Below, piece after piece: positions 17,801 through 25,117 of a stretch of DNA of 64,000 bases. The notes below the pieces were generated by a model. That model made no database searches. It was not told where the DNA came from and saw only the letters and a program-made list of their open reading frames with translations. This DNA comes from Streptomyces sp. LUP30. Lineage in GTDB: Bacteria; Actinomycetota; Actinomycetes; Streptomycetales; Streptomycetaceae. Made by a program: the position numbers and the translations under genes. Position 1 is the stretch's first letter, and the number at the start of each line of letters is the position of its first letter. Location: the NCBI RefSeq assembly GCF_001746365.1, contig NZ_MJAJ01000026.1, positions 43,027-107,026 of the forward strand, written 5' to 3'.

Positions 17801-20222
17801 GCGGCTGACGAAGAGCGCGCTCACCGACGCCCAGAAGGCCAGGTACCCGCACCTCAAGGACTACACCGCCTGGTCCGTCGACCCGCGCGACCGCGACCGG
17901 GTGCGCGAGGCGCTGACCGGTCAGGTCGTCGCCACCCAGCGGACCGGAGAGGGGGGCGTCCTGGCGGCGACCGGCGTGCAGATCGCGGGCGCGCTGGACG
18001 ACCTGTACGCGGGCGCGACCACGGCGCGGCTCGGCCCGGTCTTCCGCGACGGCCGCCCCACGCTCTCCGTCTGGGCGCCGACGGCGCAGCAGGTCGCCCT
18101 GGAACTCGACGGCGCCACGGTCGCCATGCGGCGCGACGGCGCCACCGGCGTCTGGTCGGTGACCGGCCCGAGCAGCTGGAAAAACAAGCCCTACCGCTAC
18201 GTCGTGACCGTGTGGGCGCCCAGCGTCCGCAAGGTCGTCGTCAACAAGGTCACCGACCCCTACTCGGTCGCCCTCACCGCCGACTCCGCGCGCAGCCTCG
18301 TCGTCGACCTCGGGGACAGGGCCCTGGCCCCCCGCGGCTGGTCGAAGCTCGCCAAGCCGAAGGCCGTCCCGCTGCGCGACGCCCAGATCCAGGAACTGCA
18401 CGTCCGGGACTTCTCCGTCGCGGACCCGACCGTCCCGGCGAAGGACCGGGGCGCCTACCTCGCCTTCACCGACCGGGGCAGCGACGGCTCGAAGCACCTG
18501 CGGGAGCTGGCGGCGGCGGGCACCTCGTACGTCCACCTGCTGCCCGTCTTCGACATCGCGACCATCGCCGAGAAGAAGGCCGACCAGGCGACTCCCGCCT
18601 GCGACCTCGCCTCCTACCCGGCGGCCTCCGAGAAACAGCAGGAATGCGTTTCCGCGATCGCCGCGAAGGACGCCTACAACTGGGGGTACGACCCGTACCA
18701 CTACACGGTCCCCGAAGGCTCCTACGCCACCGACCCGGACGGGACGGCCCGCACCGTCGAGTTCCGCAGAATGGTCCAGGCCCTCAACGGCGACGGCCTC
18801 AGGGTCGTCATGGACGTCGTCTACAACCACACCGCGGCGAGCGGCCAGGCGCAGACCAGCGTCCTGGACCGGATCGTCCCCGGGTACTACCAGCGGCTCC
18901 TCGCCGACGGCTCCGTGGCCACCAGCACCTGCTGCGCCAACACGGCCACCGAGAACGCCATGATGGGCAAACTGGTCGTCGACTCGGTCGTCACCTGGGC
19001 CAGGGAGTACAAGGTCGACGGCTTCCGCTTCGACCTCATGGGGCACCACCCGAAGGCCAACATCCTCGCGGTGCGCAAGGCGCTGGACGCGCTGACCCCC
19101 GCCCGGGACGGCGTCGACGGCAAGAAGATCATTCTCTACGGGGAGGGCTGGAACTTCGGCGAGGTCGCCGACGACGCCCGCTTCGTGCAGGCCACACAGA
19201 AGAACATGGCGGGAACCGGTGTCGCGACGTTCTCCGACCGGGCGCGCGACGCCGTCCGCGGCGGCGGCCCCTTCGACGAGGACCCGGGAGCGCAGGGCTT
19301 CGCCTCCGGGCTGTACACCGACCCCAACTCCTCCTCGAACAACGGCACTTCGGCACAGCAGAAGGCCCGGCTGCTGCACTACCAGGACCTCCTCAAGGTC
19401 GGCCTGTCCGGAAACCTCGCCGCCTACCGTTTCACCGACTCCGACGGCAAGGAGGTGACCGGCGCCGAGGTCGACTACAACGGCGGCCCGGCCGGCTACG
19501 CGCACGCGCCCGGCGACGCCCTCGCCTACGTCGACGCCCACGACAACGAGTCGCTGTTCGACGCCCTGGCCTACAAGCTGCCCGCCGGCACCTCCGCCGA
19601 CGACCGCTCCCGGATGCAGGTCCTGGCCATGGCCACCGCCGCGCTCTCCCAGGGCCCGGCCCTGTCGCAGGCCGGCACCGACCTGCTGCGCTCGAAGTCC
19701 CTCGACCGCAACTCCTTCGACAGCGGCGACTGGTTCAACGCGATCCACTGGAACTGCGCCGCCGGCAACGGCTTCGGCCGCGGACTGCCCCCGGCCGCCG
19801 ACAACGCGTCCAAGTGGCCTTACGCCAAGCCCTTGCTGAACACGGTCGAAGTGGGCTGTCCGCAGATCACCGCGGCCTCCGCCGCCTACCGCGACCTGCT
19901 GCGGATCCGGACGACGGAGAAGGCGTTCTCCCTCGGGACGGCCGCGCAGGTCCAGTCGGCGCTGTCCTTCCCGCTGTCCGGCAAGGACGAGACCCCCGGG
20001 GTGATCACCATGCTGCTGGGCGACCTGGTCGTCGTGTTCAACGCGACGCCCGACGCGCAGCAGCAGACGGTCCCCGCGCTCGCCGGGACCGGCTACCGCC
20101 TGCACCCGGTGCAGGCGACCGGCGCGGACCAGACCGTGCGCTCCTCCTCGTACACGAAGGAAACGGGCACGTTCGCCGTTCCGGCCCGGACCGTGGCGGT
20201 GTTCTCCCGGACGACGCCCTAG
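14805..20222 (+). CDS. Secreted bifunctional alpha-amylase/pullulanase, two GH13 modules
   Basis: 1805 residues, secreted. A signal peptide (about 1-43) is followed by GH13 module 1 (about 60-620: GFRIDTVKHVD, Asp319; GEVYS, Glu353; GNHDMGR, Asp424), then an Ig/FN3-like domain and two CBM41-like repeats (DYAIVHYKRTDGDY, AVLHYHRADGDY). Next come a CBM48 region (LSVWAPTAQQVALELDG) and pullulanase module 2 with YNWGYDPYHY (1291), VDGFRFDLMGHH (Asp1410), YGEGWNFGE (Glu1447), VDAHDNESLFD (Asp1580) and a DUF3372-like end. Start: GTG at 14805, nine bases after AAGGAG. Both active sites look intact, so alpha-1,4 and alpha-1,6 cleavage of starch or pullulan is expected. Confidence 0.93.
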   Translation: MIPRWPAPGTRRTARAGRVAAVAVAALAAALVQPLAARADSPPPPPSDAKLAAEPARHDDTREQFYFVMPDRFANGTTANDRGGLTGSRLSTGYDPTDKGFYQGGDLKGLTKKLDYIKGLGTTAIWMAPIFKNQPVQGTGADASAGYHGYWITDFTQVDPHFGTNEDLQSLIAKAHAKGMKVFFDVITNHTADVVDYAEKSYDYLSKGAFPYLAKDGTPFDDADHADGRSEFPAVDADSFPRTPTVPAAKKNAKTPSWLNDPTMYHNRGDSTYAGESTAYGDFSGLDDLWTERPEVVRGMEKIYQRWVRDFDIDGFRIDTVKHVDMQFWTQWATALDAYAAKQGRDDFFMFGEVYSADTSVTSPYVTRGRLDATLDFPFQDAARQYASQGGSAKKLASVFADDYKYTTDKANAYEQVTFLGNHDMGRIGYFLKQDDPKATDAELLAKDELANELMFLSRGNPVVYYGDEQGFTGSGGDKDARQTMFASKVADYLDDDEIGTDRTHASDAYDASAPLYRQIAGLAALRRANPALTDGVQTERYAADGPGVYAFSRSGLGKDPAEYVVAFNNAGTAKEATFATGSANTAFRGIHGTRKTVTSGADEKITVTVPAGSAIVLKADRRPAAPAARPTITLHAPAAGATGTVELGADVGGGGRLDRVVFAAQTGDGRWRTLGSADHAPYKVTQTIGADVPAGTPLRYKAVVVDSAGRTSAATAASVTGTPPAEEVPTASSRDYAIVHYKRTDGDYADWGLYAWGDLADGESTTWPASHPFAGRDAYGAFAYVKLKPGASSVGFLVIDKAGNKDVSADRTVDVTKTGEVWIEQGKEAVLTQRPDYPAQDTAKAVLHYHRADGDYDGWGLHVWTGAANPTEWSKPLQPARTDAYGAVFEVPLAAGATSLSYIVHKGDEKDLAADRSLDLTANGHEVWLLNGQEKYLLPQPAGSAAALDLTTSKAVWIDRNTVAWNGSQGAASTQLLYSREGAIAVEDGRLTGDAKWLRLTKSALTDAQKARYPHLKDYTAWSVDPRDRDRVREALTGQVVATQRTGEGGVLAATGVQIAGALDDLYAGATTARLGPVFRDGRPTLSVWAPTAQQVALELDGATVAMRRDGATGVWSVTGPSSWKNKPYRYVVTVWAPSVRKVVVNKVTDPYSVALTADSARSLVVDLGDRALAPRGWSKLAKPKAVPLRDAQIQELHVRDFSVADPTVPAKDRGAYLAFTDRGSDGSKHLRELAAAGTSYVHLLPVFDIATIAEKKADQATPACDLASYPAASEKQQECVSAIAAKDAYNWGYDPYHYTVPEGSYATDPDGTARTVEFRRMVQALNGDGLRVVMDVVYNHTAASGQAQTSVLDRIVPGYYQRLLADGSVATSTCCANTATENAMMGKLVVDSVVTWAREYKVDGFRFDLMGHHPKANILAVRKALDALTPARDGVDGKKIILYGEGWNFGEVADDARFVQATQKNMAGTGVATFSDRARDAVRGGGPFDEDPGAQGFASGLYTDPNSSSNNGTSAQQKARLLHYQDLLKVGLSGNLAAYRFTDSDGKEVTGAEVDYNGGPAGYAHAPGDALAYVDAHDNESLFDALAYKLPAGTSADDRSRMQVLAMATAALSQGPALSQAGTDLLRSKSLDRNSFDSGDWFNAIHWNCAAGNGFGRGLPPAADNASKWPYAKPLLNTVEVGCPQITAASAAYRDLLRIRTTEKAFSLGTAAQVQSALSFPLSGKDETPGVITMLLGDLVVVFNATPDAQQQTVPALAGTGYRLHPVQATGADQTVRSSSYTKETGTFAVPARTVAVFSRTTP

Positions 20223-20237
20223 ACAGCGGCACTACCG

Positions 20238-20274
20238 TGGTGGAGCAGGCCTCGAAACCGGGTCTGCTCCACCA
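20238..20274 (+). terminator. Terminator after the pullulanase gene
   Basis: TGGTGGAGCAG (20238-20248) pairs with CTGCTCCACCA (20264-20274) around a 15-base loop, 16 bases after the stop codon and before the next gene on the same strand. Confidence 0.7.
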
Positions 20275-20294
20275 GCGAGTCCGAGGCTGACTTG

Positions 20295-21938
20295 ATGAGC
20301 GTCGACGGCAGACGGACAGACACGACGGTGCTCGTCGTGGACCACACGGCCGCCGGCCGGTTCGCTCTGGGGACCGTGCTGCGCCGTGCCGGTCACCAGG
20401 TCGTCGCCGTCGGCACCGGCCACGAGGCGCTCGTCGAACTGGACGTGCGGCTGCGCAAGGGCGGCCTGCCCGACGTGGCCCTCGTCGACGTGGAGCTGCC
20501 GGACATGAGCGGCTTCGAACTGCGCCGCCGGCTCAAGGCAAGGCCGCACATGGCCGGTGTGCCCGTCGTGCACTTCTCGGCGGCGGGGACGGAACCGCGG
20601 GAGCCGGGCGACCCGGCGGAGGGACCGGACGCGGGCGGCGAGGCGCGTCTGACGCTGCCCGCCTCGCCCGGGGAGATCGACGCGGTGGTCCGCGCCGCGG
20701 TGCGCGCCGCACGGCTGCGGGCCGACGACCAGGCGGCGGCCCGGCGGCTGACCCTGCTGTCGGAGGCGATCGTGGCCATCCAGTCGGCCCGTTCCCCGCA
20801 GGAACTCGCCGACGCGGCCGCCGAGGGCGCGACGCGGCTCACCGGCGCACCCGCCGCCGTCTTCGTCCTCGGGCCGGACGACGAGCTCTACCGCGGCGCT
20901 CCCCGCAGCCGCACCTCGCTCGCACTGCCGGACGCGGAGGCCCACCGGGCCGTGGTCACACTGCTGCGGCGGCTCACCCACGGGCAGGCGGGGGTGCGGA
21001 TCACCACGGCGTCCGCGCCGCTGTGGCCGGCCGGAGTCTTCCGGCCGGGGATGCAGCACGACGCCCGTCTGGTGCTGATCCCCACCCAGGACGGCCGGGG
21101 GGCGGTCTGTCTGGCCACCCCGACCCGCGGGGTGCGCCGGGTGGACCCCGAGCGCGAGTCGCTGCTGGCCCGGCTGGCCCAGGCCACCGCGCTCGCCGCC
21201 GAGCCGCTGCTGATGTACTGGGCCGAGCGGCATGTCGCCCTCACCCTGCAGCACAGCTTCCTGCCCCAGCCGCACCGGCTGCCCGAGCTGCCGGGCGTCG
21301 ACGTCGTCGTGCGGTACGTGCCCGCGTCGCGCGAGACGGAGATCGGCGGCGACTTCTACGCCGCCCTGCGCGCCGGGGACGGGGTGCTGACCGCGGTCGG
21401 CGACGTCGTGGGGCACTCGCTGGAGGCGGCCACCGTGATGGTCGAGATCCGGCACGCGCTGCGCGCCTACTGCGTCGACGAGAGCGACCCGGCCGTGCTC
21501 GCCGAGCGCCTCGACCAGATGCTCCAGCGCTACCACCCTGGGGTCACCGCGACCGTCTGCCTGGTCCTGCTCGACCCCGGCACCGGACGCGCCCGCGTCG
21601 CCAACGCGGGCCACATCCCGCCGCTGATCGTCCGGGACGGCCGCAGCGCCGACTACGTGAAGGCGGCCGGTCCGCTGCTCGGCCCGGGCCTGCCCCATCC
21701 GCCGCCCACCGAGCTGTTCCTGGAGCCCGGCGACCGGCTTCTCATGGTCACCGACGGGCTGATCGAGACCCGGGGCACCGACCTCGCGGTGTCGATGGAG
21801 CAGCTGCGCGCGGCGGCCACCGGCGCCATGCCGGGCCTGGACGCCCTGTGCGACACGCTCCTGAGCTGTTTCGGCAACGACCGCGAGGACGACGTCGCGA
21901 TGCTGGCCCTGCGGCTGACGGACCAGGACCTGTCCTGA
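20295..21938 (+). CDS. Receiver-GAF-PP2C (SpoIIE-type) serine phosphatase
   Basis: 547 residues. The receiver domain (about 10-120) contains LVDVELPDMSGFEL, with the presumed phospho-aspartate. A GAF-like sensory domain (about 155-300) follows, then a PP2C/SpoIIE phosphatase domain (about 330-545) with GGDFYA, GDVVGHSLEAA, NAGHIPP and DDVAML metal-binding motifs. Such RsbU-like proteins dephosphorylate anti-anti-sigma factors; no partner gene is adjacent, so the target is unknown. ATG at 20295 was preferred over the TTG codon just before it. Confidence 0.88.
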   Translation: MSVDGRRTDTTVLVVDHTAAGRFALGTVLRRAGHQVVAVGTGHEALVELDVRLRKGGLPDVALVDVELPDMSGFELRRRLKARPHMAGVPVVHFSAAGTEPREPGDPAEGPDAGGEARLTLPASPGEIDAVVRAAVRAARLRADDQAAARRLTLLSEAIVAIQSARSPQELADAAAEGATRLTGAPAAVFVLGPDDELYRGAPRSRTSLALPDAEAHRAVVTLLRRLTHGQAGVRITTASAPLWPAGVFRPGMQHDARLVLIPTQDGRGAVCLATPTRGVRRVDPERESLLARLAQATALAAEPLLMYWAERHVALTLQHSFLPQPHRLPELPGVDVVVRYVPASRETEIGGDFYAALRAGDGVLTAVGDVVGHSLEAATVMVEIRHALRAYCVDESDPAVLAERLDQMLQRYHPGVTATVCLVLLDPGTGRARVANAGHIPPLIVRDGRSADYVKAAGPLLGPGLPHPPPTELFLEPGDRLLMVTDGLIETRGTDLAVSMEQLRAAATGAMPGLDALCDTLLSCFGNDREDDVAMLALRLTDQDLS

Positions 21939-21979
21939 GGTTCTAAGGTGGGACCAGTTGACCTAGAACAGAGGTGCCC

Positions 21980-22345
21980 ATGCCGCAGATCACCGTCGAA
22001 GTCTCCTCCGGGCTCGACCACGTCGACTGGCGCGGATTCGCGCTCGAACTGCACCCCGTCGTCGTGGAGACGGCGGCCGCGCAGCTGCAGGCGTGCAAGA
22101 CGCGGGTCCTGCGCACCGAGGCGGACGTGGTCGGAGCCGTCGCGGCGGACGGCGACGGAGGCCCGGCGATCGTCAACCTCACGATCGCCCTGCTGGCCGG
22201 CCGGACCGACGAGACCAAGGCCCGCCTCGCCGAATCCGCTCTGGAGCTGCTGCGCAAGCACATCGCGCCGGTCGACGGTGTGAGCCTGCACGTGTCCGCC
22301 GAGGTCCGCGACCTCGACCCGTCGTACCGCAAGTACGAGGCCTGA
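21980..22345 (+). CDS. 5-carboxymethyl-2-hydroxymuconate delta-isomerase-like tautomerase
   Basis: 121 residues, beginning MPQITVEVSSGL, so removal of Met exposes the proline that acts as catalytic base in the tautomerase superfamily. The rest matches the CHMI branch (VSLHVSAEVRDLDPSYRKYE near the end). CHMI works in homoprotocatechuate degradation, but no other hpc gene is nearby, so the substrate here is uncertain. An upstream in-frame GTG would bury the proline, which supports the ATG at 21980. It is convergent with the TetR gene. Confidence 0.82.
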   Translation: MPQITVEVSSGLDHVDWRGFALELHPVVVETAAAQLQACKTRVLRTEADVVGAVAADGDGGPAIVNLTIALLAGRTDETKARLAESALELLRKHIAPVDGVSLHVSAEVRDLDPSYRKYEA

Positions 22346-22349
22346 CCGT

Positions 22350-23039
22350 TCAGGAGGCCAGGGCGATCAGGCGGGTGGCCAGGTCGCCGAAGGGACCGTC
22401 CGCCGGTTCGTCGCCCAGCACGGGCCGCAGCAGGATGCGCAGCTCGTCGTCGTAGGCCGCGCTGACGGCGGTCAGCGCGGCGAAGTCGTGCACGAGCTGC
22501 CGTTCCAGCTCCTCGCGCGGGATGCGCCGCCCGTCCAGCCAGATCAGCGCGGTCGATTCGGAGAGCGAGATCCAGGAACGGACGACCAGTTCCAGCCGCG
22601 GCGGCGGATCGGTGATGTCCAGATGCGACAGGATCTGTTCGTAGGCGATCTGGCGCACGGAGTCGACGAGCGCGTTGGTGGTCGACGAGCCGACCGCCGG
22701 GCCGCCGCGCATCAGGGCGGAGAAACCGGGTCCGTGGGCGTCGACGAAGTCGAAGAAGCGGTGCATCACGCGCAGCAGCCGGGCGCCCAGAGGCCCCTCG
22801 CGCGGCTCGGTGAACCGGCTGGCCAGATCCTCCGAAGCCCGCTTCAACGCGGCCTCGTACAGGCTGAGTTTACCGGGGAAGTAGTGGTAGACGAGGGGGC
22901 GTGAGATACCCGCGGTCGCGGCTATCTCGTCGATCGAGACCTCGTCCGGCGAACGCTGGGCGAACAGTTCGAGGGCGACGCCGATCAACTGCTGCCGACG
23001 CTCCTCGACTCCCATTCTGCGACGAACCGAGGTAGTCAT
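22350..23039 (-). CDS. TetR-family transcriptional regulator
   Basis: 229 residues. The N-terminal TetR helix-turn-helix spans about 12-58 (RQQLIGVALELFAQRS; IAATAGISRPLVYHYFPGK), with a larger ligand-binding C-terminus. It follows the oxidoreductase and hydrolase genes on the same strand. A perfect 16-bp palindrome lies 37 bases upstream of its start, suggesting autoregulation; that site is also the downstream flank of the reductase gene. The ligand is unknown, but the neighbours suggest fatty-acid or hydrophobic-compound oxidation. Confidence 0.92.
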   Translation of the reverse strand: MTTSVRRRMGVEERRQQLIGVALELFAQRSPDEVSIDEIAATAGISRPLVYHYFPGKLSLYEAALKRASEDLASRFTEPREGPLGARLLRVMHRFFDFVDAHGPGFSALMRGGPAVGSSTTNALVDSVRQIAYEQILSHLDITDPPPRLELVVRSWISLSESTALIWLDGRRIPREELERQLVHDFAALTAVSAAYDDELRILLRPVLGDEPADGPFGDLATRLIALAS

Positions 23040-23075
23040 GCGGACACCTTACCGATCGAATCCGGACTCGAACGG

Positions 23076-23091
23076 CCTGGACCGGTCCAGG
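23076..23091. promoter_or_regulatory. Palindrome upstream of the TetR gene, likely operator
   Basis: CCTGGACCGGTCCAGG is a perfect 16-bp palindrome 37 bases before the TetR start. CGGACACC (23041-23048) and GGTGTCCG (23090-23097) form a second, wider inverted repeat that overlaps it. Operator function is inferred from position and symmetry. Confidence 0.6.
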
Positions 23092-23118
23092 TGTCCGCGT
23101 GATCCGTCGACCGCACGA

Positions 23119-24144
23119 TCACATGTCCAGCACGAGGCGCTCACCTCGTGCGCGCGAGACACAGATCAGCATCGAGTCGCCGCGCTCGGCGTCGGTGAGC
23201 AGCTCGTCACGGTGATCCACCTCGCCCGCCAGCACCCTCTGCCGGCAGGTCCCGCAGAATCCCTGCTCGCACGAGTAGACGGTGTCCGGCAGCTCGGAGC
23301 GCACGGCGGCCAGCAGGGTCGAGTCGGTGGGGACCGTCAACGTCCTTCCGCTGCGCCGCAGTTCGACCTCGAAGGGCATCCCGTCACCGACCGTGCGGGC
23401 GGCGAACCGCTCCAGCCGCACCTGCGGAGCCCGTGCGCGCACCGCCGCCATCAGCCCCTCGGGGCCGCAGCAGTACACGGCCGTCGCCTCGGGCAGACCC
23501 GCCAGCGACACGTCGAGATCCGGCCGCCCCTCCACCACCGTCACCCGGTCCTCCCCGAACGCCGCCAGCTCCTCCAGGAACGGCATCGACGCCCGGGTGC
23601 GACCGGCGTAGACCAGCCGCCACCCGACCCCTTCGGGCAGGGACCGCAGCATGGGCAGGATCGGCGTGATGCCGATGCCTCCGGCGACGAAGAGGTACGA
23701 GGGGGCCGGCACGAGCGGGAAACGGTTGCGCGGCCCGCGCACCTCGACCTCCGTCCCCTCCCGCACCTGCTCGTGCACCTCGCGCGAGCCGCCCCGCCCG
23801 TCCGGCACGAGCCGCGCGGCGACCGTGTAGGAGGTGGCGTCCAGCGGGTCCCCGCACAGCGAGTACTGCCGCACCAGCCCCGACGGCAGCACCATGTCCA
23901 GATACGCCCCCGGCTCCCAGCGCGGCAATCCGGTCCCCTCCAGCCGCAGTCGGACGACGCCGTCGGCGACCGTCTCGCGCGCGGCCACCCGCAGCCGCAG
24001 CGTCCGCGACCGGGGCCGCCCGGAGACCGGTTCCTCCAGGGCGGGCATCGGCCACAGCGGCGAGGTCCGGATCCGGTGCCGCAGCGCGCGCCGGACCAGC
24101 AGCGTGGCGCCGGCGAACGCGACCAGGGACAGCGGCTTCGGCAT
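23119..24144 (-). CDS. Ferredoxin reductase-type oxidoreductase with C-terminal 2Fe-2S domain
   Basis: 341 residues. An FAD-binding domain contains RQYSLCGDP, an NAD-binding domain has FVAGGIGITPILPML and CCGPEGLM, and the C-terminal plant-type ferredoxin domain has CEQGFCGTCRQRV with a fourth Cys near the end (ICVSRA). The order FAD-NAD-2Fe-2S is that of phthalate dioxygenase reductase/VanB proteins, which pass electrons from NAD(P)H to an oxygenase. The start codon shares one base with the stop of the upstream metal-dependent hydrolase (TGATG), so the two are coupled and the hydrolase-like protein is a candidate partner. Confidence 0.9.
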   Translation of the reverse strand: MPKPLSLVAFAGATLLVRRALRHRIRTSPLWPMPALEEPVSGRPRSRTLRLRVAARETVADGVVRLRLEGTGLPRWEPGAYLDMVLPSGLVRQYSLCGDPLDATSYTVAARLVPDGRGGSREVHEQVREGTEVEVRGPRNRFPLVPAPSYLFVAGGIGITPILPMLRSLPEGVGWRLVYAGRTRASMPFLEELAAFGEDRVTVVEGRPDLDVSLAGLPEATAVYCCGPEGLMAAVRARAPQVRLERFAARTVGDGMPFEVELRRSGRTLTVPTDSTLLAAVRSELPDTVYSCEQGFCGTCRQRVLAGEVDHRDELLTDAERGDSMLICVSRARGERLVLDM

Positions 24145-25031
24145 CACGAGGCCCTCTCTTCCGCGGCGAGCGCGGCCAGCGCGGCGGGGGAGGAGGCGAG
24201 ATAGGCGACCGCCTGCTCGGTGCACCCTTCCTGCGAGGGATGGTAGGCCCGGCTCAGATAGCGCGGGACCGACCTCAGCAGATCACCGGTCGCGGGCAGC
24301 GTGCCCCGCCGGCCGCGGACGTAGAAGTCCTTGAGGGAGCCGCGGCCGTCGACCAGGGTGGGGTCGTTCGCCATGAAGAAGCGGATCCCGCGCTGCCACA
24401 GGAACACCATCGTCGCGAACGCCGTCGCCCAGGTCCGCACCCGGCGCCGGTAGCCGCCGTCCACGTGCTGGAAGAGGTCGAAGGCGACGGACCGGTGCTC
24501 GACCTCCTCCGCGCCGTGCCAGCGCAGCAGGTCCAGCATGGTGGGGTCGGCGCCCTGCCGGTCCAGTTCCCCGGCGTTGAGCACCCAGTCGCCGAGGAAC
24601 GCGGTGTAGTGCTCGATGGCCGCGATCAGCGCCACCCGCTCCATCAGCCACCAGTGCCGGGCCCGCCCCGGCGGCAGGGTGCGGTCCCCGAGGAGCTTCT
24701 CGAAGAACCAGTCGACCTGCGCGGTGTACGGCGTCGGGTCGAGCCCCTGCTCCCGCAGATGCGGCAGCACCTCGTCGTGGGCCTGGGAGTGCATGGCCTC
24801 CTGCCCGATGAAACCGATGACGTCCTCGCGCAGCCGCTCGTCCCGGACGAGGGGCAGCACCTGCCGGTAGACGTGCACGAACCACCGCTCACCGGCCGGC
24901 AGCAGCAGATGCAGCACGTTGACGGTGTGCGTGGTGAAGGGGTCCCCCGGCACCCAGTGCAGCGGGGTGTCCTCCCAGGAGAAGGACACCTTGCGGGCCT
25001 TGAGGGGCGCCCGGTCGGCCTTGTTAGACAT
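24144..25031 (-). CDS. Metal-dependent hydrolase family protein (PF10118-like)
   Basis: 295 residues. It carries ferritin-like carboxylate/histidine motifs EAMHSQAHDE and AEEVEHRSVAFDLF on predicted helices, typical of the family named predicted metal-dependent hydrolase, which may in fact be di-iron enzymes. Coupling to an FAD/2Fe-2S reductase supports an oxygenase-like role (inference). The ATG at 25031 has no obvious ribosome site, so the message may be leaderless. No signal peptide. Confidence 0.82.
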   Translation of the reverse strand: MSNKADRAPLKARKVSFSWEDTPLHWVPGDPFTTHTVNVLHLLLPAGERWFVHVYRQVLPLVRDERLREDVIGFIGQEAMHSQAHDEVLPHLREQGLDPTPYTAQVDWFFEKLLGDRTLPPGRARHWWLMERVALIAAIEHYTAFLGDWVLNAGELDRQGADPTMLDLLRWHGAEEVEHRSVAFDLFQHVDGGYRRRVRTWATAFATMVFLWQRGIRFFMANDPTLVDGRGSLKDFYVRGRRGTLPATGDLLRSVPRYLSRAYHPSQEGCTEQAVAYLASSPAALAALAAEERAS

Positions 25032-25117
25032 GACGTCAATGTACTGATGGGTAGGCCTCGGGTGAACCCCCGTGCGAGAACTCGCGAGAACTCGCCCGAA
25101 CTCGTCCGAACGAGCTG

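Noticed and set aside
13233..20105. 2290-residue open frame on the minus strand
   Set aside because: It is the antisense shadow of the amylase and pullulanase genes, whose active-site motifs are clear on the plus strand; its product is a Gly/Val/Arg-rich low-complexity sequence.
25074..25113. GAACTCG repeated four times before the metal-dependent hydrolase gene
   Set aside because: Short and irregular, no symmetry suited to a known regulator; noted only as low-complexity sequence.
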